Assembly (NCBI GenBank): GCA_905250075.1
Contig: CAJNOP010000514.1
Coordinates: forward strand, 1-64,000
Source: Rotaria sp. Silwood1
Taxonomy: Eukaryota; Rotifera; Eurotatoria; Philodinida; Philodinidae
Reading direction: 5' to 3'
DNA length: 64,000 nt
The notes under the pieces were generated by a model that saw only the letters and a program-made list of their open reading frames with translations, was not told the DNA's origin and searched no databases. This document shows, piece after piece, positions 52,336-62,463 of this stretch (its first letter is position 1; each line of letters opens with the position of its first letter). The position numbers were made by a program, and so were the translations under genes.

Positions 52336-53897
52336 TTACTATGATTACAGTAGTCGCAAAAAGAAATTATCTTTAAAAGATGCACTAGGAAACGATTACT
52401 ATTTATTTGATTGTCTCACTGACACAAAGGGAAATCTTGTATTTCATTTTTTTCTTAGATAAAAGTCAACTCATAGGTTCAGCACTACTATGTTCTATAA
52501 AAACGTTCTCAAATGGACATTTTCAAAGTCAACCATATAGACAGGTGTAAAAAAATGGATGCGTAGCGTAACTATGGTGTTAACATTTCATCTCAGCAGC
52601 CAAGATCTACGGAAGAACATACCGGGGCCAGTTTTGTCCTCATTTGAGGATGTCTTCAGGATGTGTGGGTGTGGATATTTTTCTCAGCTCATTTAGACAG
52701 TAGCACTCGCATTCTTCGAATTCTCTCTAGCTAGAAGTCGATTTTTTCTATTGAGATATTTTTTTACTTAGCTGTTCGAGTTTTTCTTTGCTACAACTGA
52801 ACTTAATTAATGAGGAAACGTAGTTTATTTGATAGGATCGAGCTATTTCACTGATGTTTTATTTCAGCGAAAAGATTTGAGTTATCTCATGAGATAACTG
52901 GAATTGCTCACTAAAACACATTTTAATGGTAACAAGTGCAACATTTAAATTTAATATCGTAAGCCTCAATACCTATTCTTCAAATATTTTCTATTTACCG
53001 CTACGTTTTCATGCTAAATTCATTCGTTATCACACATTTTCATTATGCTCTATAATACTATCCATATTTTCTCTGAATTCCTTCGATTCTTTTGAGCAGT
53101 ATCGATATGCATGTAATGTTATAGGCAATCTCACAACTCTTTTGCAGTTCTTTTGTAGAAAATAGAAGGCAATTCCCATTGTTAGACGGAAATGCTGTAG
53201 TTTAATTTTTCTTTTCAATTGAATTAGTTGAGAAATGAAATGAAGGTATTACGATTAAAAAAACAACCTAAATCACGGCCTAAATCACACGGAATGCGGG
53301 TGGATTTGATTACTTGATGATGTCACTGCAAAAAGGGAGTTACATACCTGGGCAAAAACTTATTAAGAAGTGTTTTCATCGTATCAATTTAGCACATTGA
53401 CTAAAACTTGTGTAAAGCTTTGAAAGCAAGACAAAACCACTAAATTAAACTGTTTCTTCTGCAACTATATGAATATTTTGACAAGAGACTCTCTCCATAT
53501 ATATTCAATGAATAATGTTTCAATACATAATCAAATTTGCTGAAATACGAATAGACAAATGCAAAATGATTCCTATATCTTGCTTCAGGAGTATATCACG
53601 TAAGTATCGTATCGGTTGATGGGAGAAAGTGTGACAGGATTCGAATCTTGATATTGACTTACATATCTGAGATATTTAGTGGTGGTTTCTCTCTTTTAAA
53701 CACGTTGATACTTTATGAAGCAAATTTTACCTTCTAACAACACGAGCCTTGAAAATTTAAATTTTTTTTTTGATTTCTCATTTTTGAGCATTGATTCATC
53801 AATGAGTGAACACTTCTTATGTAACTTCCAAGCGGTTAAAGAAACGACAGTGTTCCAAAAAGAAAGAGACTGAAATTAACATAAGGTTCATCAAATT

Positions 53898-53942
53898 AGG
53901 GTGTGGATATGAATGATGAAAAAAGGTCCACACCCACACCCT
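53898..53942. repeat. Telomere-like hairpin 6
   Basis: Arm tagggtgtgga, spacer of about 18 bases with gatgaaaaaagg, arm tccacacccacaccct. Short and compact like hairpin 4. Confidence 0.75.
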
Positions 53943-53984
53943 ATATAAATGGTGAGTTTTACATATTAAGATGAAATTGGTGTC

Positions 53985-54422
53985 CTATGATACCAAGGAC
54001 AAAATTAACGCAACTTGTATTTTTGATGGATATTTTCATGAATAGTCAACAAGAAACAACACCAGGTTTTCTGAAACCTTTGTTGTCCGTAGAATTTTGT
54101 AAAGCTCGTTATGCTGATCATTTTGATAAAAAAAATATTCAGATTTACTCAATAAATAACACTACTACGGTCAAAATATCCAACACGTTCGACTATTCCT
54201 GACTGCTGCAGAGCAATAGTTAATGCTTGCGAATATTTTTGATCGTAGTAACGTTATTTATTGAGTAAATTTGAATATTTTTTTACCAAAATGATCAGCG
54301 TAACGAACTCTACAAAATTATATGGACGAAAAAGGTTCCAGAAAACCTTGCGTTATTTCTTATTGACTATTCATAAAAATATCCATCAAAAATACGAGTT
54401 GCGTTAATTTTGTCTTTGATTG
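53985..54422. repeat. Palindromic element of about 440 bp
   Basis: Arms of about 190 bp around a centre near 54200. Left end caaggacaaaattaacgcaa, right end reverse complement caaagacaaaattaacgcaa. Internal pairs include tttttgatggatattttcat with atgaaaaatatccatc-like sequence, and tactcaataaataac with gttatttattgagta. No certain target duplication. A partial copy of the end motif (ttggacaaaactaacg) follows at about 54434. Confidence 0.75.
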
Positions 54423-54429
54423 ATAGATA

Positions 54430-56104
54430 CACATTTTGGACAAAACTAACGATAATAGTTCGTAGCACGAATGAGCTACTTTGGTTTTTATAAGTCAATA
54501 TTAATATAGGTGATATTAGCATCAGAAAGACTAGCATGGACGGATGAAAAACTATCTAGAACAGTATTTTTTTTTTGTTCTCATGGCATTGCCATACACA
54601 AGAGACATGAGAAAGACACCAGTGAAAGTTAAACAACAAATAGTTCTTTCTGGCTTGTTCTATTCTATCAGAAGAAAAGCATTCATTCGTCTAATCAACA
54701 GCAGATGCATTTCTCCACACTGACAACTATATAAAACTCTTACGATTGATAAATGAAAAAGATTCTAATTTATACTGAATTAAAGCAAGATAAGAAACGA
54801 TAATGGAATGGTCTTTTTTCTAGAAATCTCTCTTTTTCACTAACACACACTATTAAAAGAGTGATTTCCATAGAAATTAAGGCTATAATGATATCTCAAA
54901 GAAAAATGACATCGGGTTGTTACAACTTGCCCCTAGGTATCGTTTGAAAAACAATCGGATAAATGATAAAACAACCTAACAAATAATATTTGCATTTAAA
55001 ACTTGATCTTTATGTTTAAATTTGTGTTGAAAAATCATAGTTTTCAATTTTTTCAGGTACTTAAGTAATATTTCTGTGATATTAATGAGATGAACTATTT
55101 TTTTTTGATTTGGTGCCATGCGAAAAAAATCGAGAAAGGTGCTGACGCGTGTGAGTAGGTATAGTTGTGAGTGTCGAGTAAAAGAAAGATAACACTTTAT
55201 TTCATGTGGGGAGCTTAGATTTGAAAAGAATAAAACCCTACACGTCTTTCTATTGTTTTTACAGTACTTCACTCGATCTTTTCAGTTACTGGTTTTTTTT
55301 TATACAGGTAATGGAGAAATTTTAGTTATTTTTTTTTTTTGTTCTTTTCAAACATTGCGAGTAATAAAGGTAATAACTATGAAATTTCATTTGTATTGTC
55401 TTCTTTTTTGTCTCCGTCCATATTGTTTTATCCTTTACCGTTTCAAAACTAGTCCAGTCAAGTCGAGCTATTTTTTGATATTTTATCGTCCTCTGCTTAT
55501 GCTTATAAAGAGCGTCAACAATAAGGTTTTCAATACATCAGATGTAGCTCTTAATTTTTCACGAAAAAGCCAAAAAAGATACACATGAAATAAAATAACA
55601 CAACTTATCTAGTCTAATCAATAATATAAAAACAGTGATATCAACTTTTCTCTTGTACAGTGCCAAACTGTAGTAAAAAAGAATATAATGTTTTTATTAG
55701 CAAAAACCTAGTCTTAAGCCTGTTTCCAAGTAAAAGGTAGTTACTGCCATTTAAATTACATTGCCTATTGCAATTAAATGATGACGGAGTAGAAATGTTA
55801 GCTTTTCTAAAATGTAAAAACATTCAATCTGACAGAAAGAACATGGAAAAAACCTATGTTCATCTGGTACAAATCTGTGGGTGTGGGTGTGATTTTTCAG
55901 TTCACCCACGCACCCTCACATCAGCTGCGTGTCATTTCTAATGTGCCGTTGACTTTCACACACAATCTTGCCTCTAAACGTGAGAAATTGGTTAAATAAG
56001 CCCCAGTCGCGATTGAAGTTTTTTTTCTATTTATTGTATTAAAAGATTAGTGTCAAGCGTTAAGCGTTATAAAAAAAGAAAATTTTTAATCAGTACAGTT
56101 TAAG
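54430..56104. other. Intergenic
   Basis: No gene recognised. A degenerate GT-rich word group (gcgtgtgagtaggtatagtt) lies at 55146-55180, and a telomere-like hairpin at 55876-55919. Confidence 0.5.
55876..55919. repeat. Telomere-like hairpin 7
   Basis: G-rich arm ctgtgggtgtgggtgtg, spacer atttttcagtt, C-rich arm cacccacgcaccctcaca. Imperfect stem. Confidence 0.75.
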
Positions 56105-56572
56105 TTAGGCACCTATGAATGCGATGTCTCGACCAATGCCTCTTGTGACTAAGTCGGTGAATTCAGCCAAATTAAGTTTACCATCAAAATTTCTGTCAAC
56201 TTTTTGAATATATTGACGTAGAACTTTTGGAGGCGCCCTAGGTACAATGACTGGCATAAACGCTTCGAGTTCATCAATATCGATTTTATTGGAATAATCG
56301 GTGTCGAGTATACGAAATGCTTCAGCTATATCATCGGCTGCTTCTTCACCCAACATGAATGGTCGCAACACTTTCAACCATTTATCAAATGGTATTACCG
56401 TTCTCAAGGTTCTTCTTGCTATCCGCTCATACTCGTCTCGAGGAACTTTTATATGATACGAGCGTCTTCTACCAAAACCAACATCTTCTTCGTACAAATA
56501 TTCGGCTAGTACAGTTTTTCCGGCTTGTCGATGCAAAATTTCATCAATACGAATTTGATTACGTCCGGGCAT
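56105..56572 (-). CDS. Small EF-hand calcium-binding protein
   Basis: Intronless, 155 residues from the first ATG. Two canonical EF-hand loops lie in the C-terminal half: D90-E101 (DTDYSNKIDIDE) and D126-E137 (DRNFDGKLNLAE), with acidic or oxygen ligands at positions 1, 3, 5, 9 and 12, so both should bind Ca2+. The N-terminal half is basic (GFGRRRSYHIKVP, RRTLRTVIPFDKW) and may hold degenerate EF-hands. The spacing is like a calmodulin-family half-protein. It is probably a soluble cytoplasmic Ca2+ sensor; the target is unknown. The frame is clean and compositionally richer in GC than its surroundings. Confidence 0.85.
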   Translation of the reverse strand: MPGRNQIRIDEILHRQAGKTVLAEYLYEEDVGFGRRRSYHIKVPRDEYERIARRTLRTVIPFDKWLKVLRPFMLGEEAADDIAEAFRILDTDYSNKIDIDELEAFMPVIVPRAPPKVLRQYIQKVDRNFDGKLNLAEFTDLVTRGIGRDIAFIGA

Positions 56573-57135
56573 TATAAAACAAACTTGACCATATCAGTTA
56601 GAAAGATAAATCTTGTCCGAATTATTACTTACCGACTACAACTTACAGAATGATCAATCCAATTGAATTTCACTGTTGTTATTGTTGTTGCTCAGACAAA
56701 ATAAAATGTAATAGCATACAACGACGTTGATTTATATAGTTTGCCATTCACCTTGGAATGTTGTTGACAATTTTTGGTTTCAATATGCGTCGATCACTTC
56801 GGTGACTAGAGAAGGGAACGAAAAATATATTATGAAAGTATTGGTGTGAGTATTACCCATTTCAATCAATAGCGGTAAAAATATAGAGGTTTACTTTTTT
56901 GGCTTCACGCAAAGTATTGACACAGTCGTAGGAAGAAATTTTTTTCTTATAACTATTTTTGGTTTTGGCCACTGAAATTGTCATAGAATAGAAAAAAAAA
57001 AGAAACCATACTTAATACAGTTCTGATCAAAAGAAACCGCGGACACTGGATTCTGGGCTCCTTACGCTGTCGTGGGCTAAAACTTCATAGGAACAACTTT
57101 TTAGCTAAACTCCGATCATTGACACCAACAAAGAA

Positions 57136-57245
57136 AAAGAGTGTAAGTGTGGCTTTGAGTTATGCTCGCATCCCACATCCATACTTCACACCAATACCCA
57201 CACTACATTCCCACCAAACCACACTAACACCCCTTCCACACCCAT
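57136..57245. repeat. Telomere-like hairpin 8 (degenerate)
   Basis: Weak G-rich arm (gagtgtaagtgtggc), spacer with tgagttatgctcgc, then a long C-rich arm (cccacatccatacttcacac and cccacactacattccc and ccacacccat). The arms are unequal. Confidence 0.5.
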
Positions 57246-57612
57246 AACTACTGTGAGGCACATTGATTTTGTTGAATTTCTCGTTAATTTTAACATATAG
57301 ACAGAAAAAAAAAACGAAGAACATACTTGTATGTCTTCAATTTTCAAATTTTGTATATTCATTTGCATGCCATAAATAGACTGTAGAGCAATAGAATTGG
57401 TCTTGTGAAAAAAACAAATCAAAAGAATATAGTATTGTTTCGAGTAATATATGCATATGAATTAATGGATTGTGTGATTTATAACCCATCATTTTTGCAA
57501 AAATTTCGAAATCGGCTTTTATTCAATAGAACCACATCTTTGAACAACAGAAGCAACAATTTCGACAAATAAAAGACTTGTCTACTCTTTCGGTGGCCTA
57601 ATTTCTGCGATG

Positions 57613-58221
57613 CTGAGTGTGGGTGTTATTACAAGCCAGAGATGTCCATCGCGGCTGAAAATCTGCCGCTGCCGCGCCGCGGCCTTAGAAAAAAAAAGCT
57701 GCCGCACCGCTGCCGCGCCGCGACGGTTTATAAAAAAATGTTGCCGCGACGCTGCCGCACCGCGATGACTTATAAAAGAAACGCTGCCGCGCCGCTGCCG
57801 CGCCGCTGCCGCGATGAATTATAAAATAAACGTGCCGCCACCGCGCCGCTGCCGCGACGGTTTTCAAAAAAGTGTTTCTAATTTCACTGCTGTGACTATA
57901 TTTGACCAGAGATATGGGTACTAGTCCATCATATTTATTCAATATCAGGGTGTTTCATTTGTAAATCCTGAAATTCTATTAAATTCATACAGTTTTTCAA
58001 TGTCCTCCAAAAAAATCCTGCCGCTGCCGCGATGGTTTTTAAAAAAATCTGCCGCTACCGCGCCGCTGCCGCGATGACTTTTTAAAAAATCTGCCGCTAC
58101 CGCGCCGCCACCGTCACCGCGGCAGCGACAGCGGCAGCGCCGCGATGGACATCTCTGTTACAAGCCTGATTTGTTTTTACACCCACACCTCACCTCATAC
58201 CTACACCCCACACTCACACCC
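57613..58221. repeat. Telomere-like hairpin 9, split by a hAT-like element
   Basis: G-rich arm gagtgtgggtgt at 57615-57626; C-rich arm acacccacacctcacctc and further units at 58179-58221. If the insertion at 57637-58157 and one target copy are removed, the spacer is short, as in the other hairpins. Confidence 0.7.
57637..58157. mobile_element. hAT-like element carrying a GC-rich minisatellite, 521 bp
   Basis: Terminal inverted repeats CAGAGATGTCCATCGCGG on the left and its complement on the right, flanked by the perfect 8-bp duplication TTACAAGC (57629-57636 and 58158-58165). CAGAGATGTCC fits the CAGNGNTG start of many hAT ends. The interior is a tandem array of CTGCCGCGCCG-type units broken by short AT spacers (gatgacttttaaaaaat), strikingly GC-rich against the AT-rich host DNA, with an AT-rich core at 57880-58015. 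No transposase. It has landed in the loop of a telomere-like hairpin. Confidence 0.88.
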
Positions 58222-59502
58222 GCATCCTCCTATATATTCCAAGAAGAGAAAAGAAAAAATCCAACGAAGAGAACGAAAAAATGGGAAAAAAAAATAAAAT
58301 AAAATTTTTGAAAAACTTTGGGTTGTAAGCCACAAGATCCGAATAAATCAAAAATACATTGAAAGAAGAGAATTCTGTTTTGGTACCATTCGTTTACAGT
58401 TATGATCGGAAGCTGCATGATAGCAGTTATTAGAATGGAGTTTTAATGTTGCTCTCTTTCTAACTTTTAGTTCTTTAAAAGTTTTTACTGTTTTTTGATC
58501 TATTTTATACGTGTAGGATACAAATAAGGTTTATTCATATGTGACAATGCCTAGAAAATCACAGTGTTCAGCACTATTCATACCTTACAAAGAGCTTGAT
58601 CCTTAGTCAAATCAAATGAAGCGGCTCAGTAATGAGAATAACTGTCCAGTTTATCAACCGAATTCCAGCAGAAGCATTTCTCACATTGGCCAAGAGCAAT
58701 TCAGGCCATCAGATACGACTCAAATGGTTTGATTGAATGTTTGAGGAGCTGTCAATACTCGAAAAAACACCTAAATTAACAAAATCACAAACATAAGCAT
58801 ACAGTTTAAATAAGCCGTTTCTTTTATACATTGATCATCATTAACACTAACAATTTTGAATGTACATTGTCAATTAAAGAGTACTTCTAGCTCTTGTGGA
58901 AATTGACTATATTCAGTTATGTTAGCAAATATTATTTTTCCCATGGATGAATCAATATCAATATCGAGTATTATATTAACAGCATATATGTTGACCATTT
59001 CCAATGATTCACTGGTAGAGTAATAACCATTAAGTGACATAATATTAGTTGAGCACAATGATAGACTTTGGTGAGTTCAAAGAATTTTTGATGATTGATC
59101 TTGTTCCCATTTCAATTTCAGGCTAGTAGAATGATCACCGATAAAAAAATTTAAATCTAATAATCCATTGCTATTTTCTGCTCCAATAAATCTATTTATC
59201 AATGTGTACAAAAATGAATCTCTTATGTACTATTCAATTGTATATTTTGATTGATAATTTTTTTTTGAATTCATCAGTATCAGTGTTAATCAAAATCTCT
59301 TTAAGTAAAGAACTCCATAAAAAAAAAGGGTCGGTTCTAAAGGTAAGTTAGAAATCGATTCCTGTTCATCGTTACTCAACAAATGAAATTTCATCGATTG
59401 CTTCTTATAAATACCTATGTTTTTACAACATATATACATATTGCATGAATCTGCTCTTTACTATTTAAAAATGGTAATAAATCAACAGAAACATGTTCAG
59501 AC

Positions 59503-61023
59503 TAGGGGTGGCACTTTATCTTTACTTTATCAAGTAAAGTAAAGTAGAGTTGCTTTACTTTACCGATAAAATAAAGCAGATTAATTTTACTTTACTCAGT
59601 AAAGTAAAGTTGAGTTACTTTACTTTACTCGTTAAAGTAAAGTTACTCTACTTTACCCGAAAAGTAAAGTAAAGTAAAGTGAAGTATCTTTAACTTTACC
59701 ATACAAGTAAGATGAATTAAAATAAGATAAAGTAAAGCATGTAGTTGATGATTTAGTCGACGACAAAAGTCTTGCCCGTCTTGATATGAATTCTTTATTT
59801 GATTTTTGACGTATGAGGATAGAATACAGCACATATATATATATACAAAGGGGTTCGAGACATTTACGCAGTACATATCAGTTTTATAAGTGTCTGCTTC
59901 TTCTTTGAGCAAAGTAAAAATATGTGAATACATCCATTTTTGGATGACCTGTTAAGAGATGAGATGGCTAGTGTGAAGTGAGTTCAAGTTTGTAACTTTT
60001 GACCGTTCAGAAGGAAGAGCTTTAGCTATGCTTCATCAACGGACAATACCAAGAACACTGAGCACGAAATTTTGAATTGTAATTCATTCACCAGAAATTC
60101 GTCAGCTCAAAATTTCAGTTTCATATCATACAATTCATCTCATCTCTGAACAAGTCATCCAAAAATGTATGTATTCACATTTTCTTACTTTGCTCATAGA
60201 AGAAGCAAACATTTATAAAACTGCTATGTACTGCGTAAATGTCTCAAACTCCTCTGTACATATATGTGTTGCATTTAATTCTCATACGTCAAAAATAATA
60301 TAAAAAATTCATTTCAAAGCGGGCAAGACTTTTGTCGTCGACTAATTATTGATTTATTAGTTTATTATCACAGGTTAATCACATTCAAATACGTCAAAAG
60401 TTTCGTCGAATTATAGACCGAAGGCCTCAAAAAATCTGAATCGAATTTTATTACTTCGAAAGGCAGCATTGAACCCTGAATATGTTGGGGTGTGGGTGTA
60501 GGTGGTTTGTAAATTGTAGGTCCAAGCGCACACCCGCACCCTACCCACTTCCACACCCCACACCCATACCCAGCCACCCACTCAAATCCACACCCACCAA
60601 CACCAACATCGACTCACACCTGCATCACACCCTGGTACTATTGAATTATAAACATTTGTAATAGAACAATGACAAAAATTTTTTTTGGATACCTGAGGGG
60701 GACCCCGGGTGTGAAAAGTTGGGTTGTGGCAAAAATAGAAAATAAAATTATGAGAAATACTCAGGGTTCAATGCTGACTCTCAAAGTAACTAAATTAGAT
60801 TCAGATTTTCGAGGCCTTTGGTCTATAATACGACGGAGCTTTTGACGTACTGGAATGTGTTTAACCTGTGATAATAAACTAATAAATCAATAATCATCAA
60901 CTATATGCTTTACTTTCTCTTATTTTAATTCATCTTACTTGTATGGTAAAGTTAAAGATTCTTTACTTTACTTTACCTTACTTTAATTTATTAAAGCAAA
61001 ATAAAGTTAAACTACCAACCCTA
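59503..61023. mobile_element. hAT-like element with two nested foldbacks, 1.5 kb
   Basis: Ends TAGGGGTGGC and (reverse complement of the right end) TAGGGTTGG, flanked by the perfect 8-bp duplication GTTCAGAC (59495-59502 and 61024-61031). Subterminal DNA is packed with TTTACTTTAC repeats on both sides. Outer arms 59503-59755 and 60890-61023 pair. Inside, arm pair 1 (about 59755-59965 with 60140-60345, words gtcgacgacaaaagtcttgc and gcaagacttttgtcgtcgac) and arm pair 2 (about 60355-60480 with 60755-60890) are two separate hairpins side by side. The loop of pair 2 holds telomere-like repeats. No transposase. Confidence 0.85.
60486..60630. repeat. Telomere-like hairpin 10, inside the hAT-like element
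   Basis: G-rich arm ggggtgtgggtgtaggtgg, spacer with taaattgtaggtccaag, then about 90 bp of C-rich units (cacccgcaccctaccc, cacaccccacacccatacc). It forms the loop region of foldback pair 2. Confidence 0.75.
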
Positions 61024-62121
61024 GTTCAGACATAATAAAAAATATTGTTTCATTTGTGAATGTTTTAATAAATTCGATAAATTGATTTTTATTTGAAAAT
61101 GATAGCGCCTGATCATTGACTTTTTCTAATAAAACTTTCATTTGAGTTGTATTTTCTAAATCAATATCAATCTGTTTAGCTAGTCGGACAAGGATCTAAT
61201 CTTTTTCATGACTGGACGGTACCAATATATCGGAATGATTAATACGACGTTTAAGAGACTGTAAGAGAATAAATAAATTTTCTTCGATTTTATCGTATGC
61301 ACAGCAAGCATACTGTGATTGTTTTGAAAAACTTTGGTTAGAAACATATTTTCACAGTATTGATATTTTTCTTTGTGCCTCATGGCATTTTAAAAATAGA
61401 TAAAAAAAAATGAGACAATACTCTGCTGTCATGCGTATCTAAACTTGTTCGAATCTATCCAGATATTAGGAAAAACTTATGATGAAAGCTTGTTTTCATT
61501 TTAAAAAATAAACGACGCCAATCTCTACTTTATTCTAAATTCAGTATATGAAGTTAGAAAATATAAGTAAGCGCAAGAGTGCATGTGTACGTCATCAGAG
61601 CTAAAAACCATGTTTCTTTATTTCGCTGCCACTTACATTCTGACTTAACTTTGCAAATTTTACTGGCAGCTTTAATCTCAATTCATTAATGTGTCAACAC
61701 TAAACACTCAAAAATCGATAGTAGATGAATATTTTGCCTTTCTTATTCCATTATTAGTAGACAGAATAATGTATGTTTACTTGTTGTACTGTGTTTTTAC
61801 TGTTCTTAATTTCAACACGTATAAGAGTGGAGTGAAAATGTTTGTCACTTTTAAAACAATATATTTTATTTAAAAGTTGGTAAGTTCAAAACGTACATAT
61901 TATGCGAGATACGTTTGATGTTGGCGTGTTTATCAATGTTTCATCGTGACAATCACATGAAGTCTACATTCTAGCTGTTGAATACTCGATACCAAATATT
62001 TTTTAAAATCAATCCATTACTCTCTATTAAAAGCAATGTTCTCAAGGACCTTTAAAATATATTTTATCACATATAACTATCGCTTATTATTACTGTTTTC
62101 TCACATCTAATCTAGATATAG

Positions 62122-62321
62122 ATTCGCATGCAAATTATTTTGTACGAATACACTTAGAGAAAGTCGTTGCACCACAAGCAATGACGAATTATGATATGGG
62201 AAATCACCGAAACCAAGTCATTGCCGATAGTTGGAATGTTCCTTCTAAACTGATTCGAAAAGACTTCTTTTCAGCAGTTCCATTGTTTTTCCACAATAAA
62301 GTTAAGCCTTTAATGCAATAA
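62122..62321 (+). CDS. Terminal exon of an unknown gene, copy B (partial)
   Basis: Same exon as at 18736-18935, here on the plus strand after tctagatatag. It keeps the acceptor, frame and stop (KPLMQ). Replacements relative to copy A include I to V in NQVIAD, E to D in RKDFFSA and S to L in AVPLFF. Preservation of the frame in both copies supports a coding role. Confidence 0.45.
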
Positions 62322-62463
62322 GAAATCATATTTTTGGGAACTTTCTGAGCAAATATTTATTTTTTTTGATTTGATTAAACGAAAAAAAATTTCTCCACAT
62401 TAAGAAAAATATAATTGGCTTGAAATTCTGGGTTTTCTTTTACTTTTATTACTTAAATTGAAT

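Larger units (their letters stand above)
58840..61385 (-). pseudogene. ADP-ribosyltransferase (ART)-like pseudogene interrupted by a hAT-like element
   Basis: Fragments on the minus strand match the order of ART-type genes. The upstream part (61385-61030) has ENLFILLQSLKRR and NQFIEFIKTFTNE in shifted frames. The hAT-like element at 59503-61023 comes next. The downstream part has SLNGYYSTSESLEMVNIYA (the ART STS motif) and FANITEYSQFPQELEVLF, where mono-ART enzymes have their FPxExEVL catalytic-Glu motif. A stop follows directly after LEVLFN, and several more stops and shifts occur upstream, so it is dead independently of the insertion. The family transfers ADP-ribose from NAD+ to proteins. 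Confidence 0.65.

Noticed and set aside
53640-53665. ggattcgaatcttgat as a possible tRNA B-box
   Set aside because: No matching A-box or acceptor stem nearby.
57642-57942. Ala/Arg-rich frames in the GC-rich array
   Set aside because: Caused by the CTGCCGCGCCG minisatellite; open on both strands.
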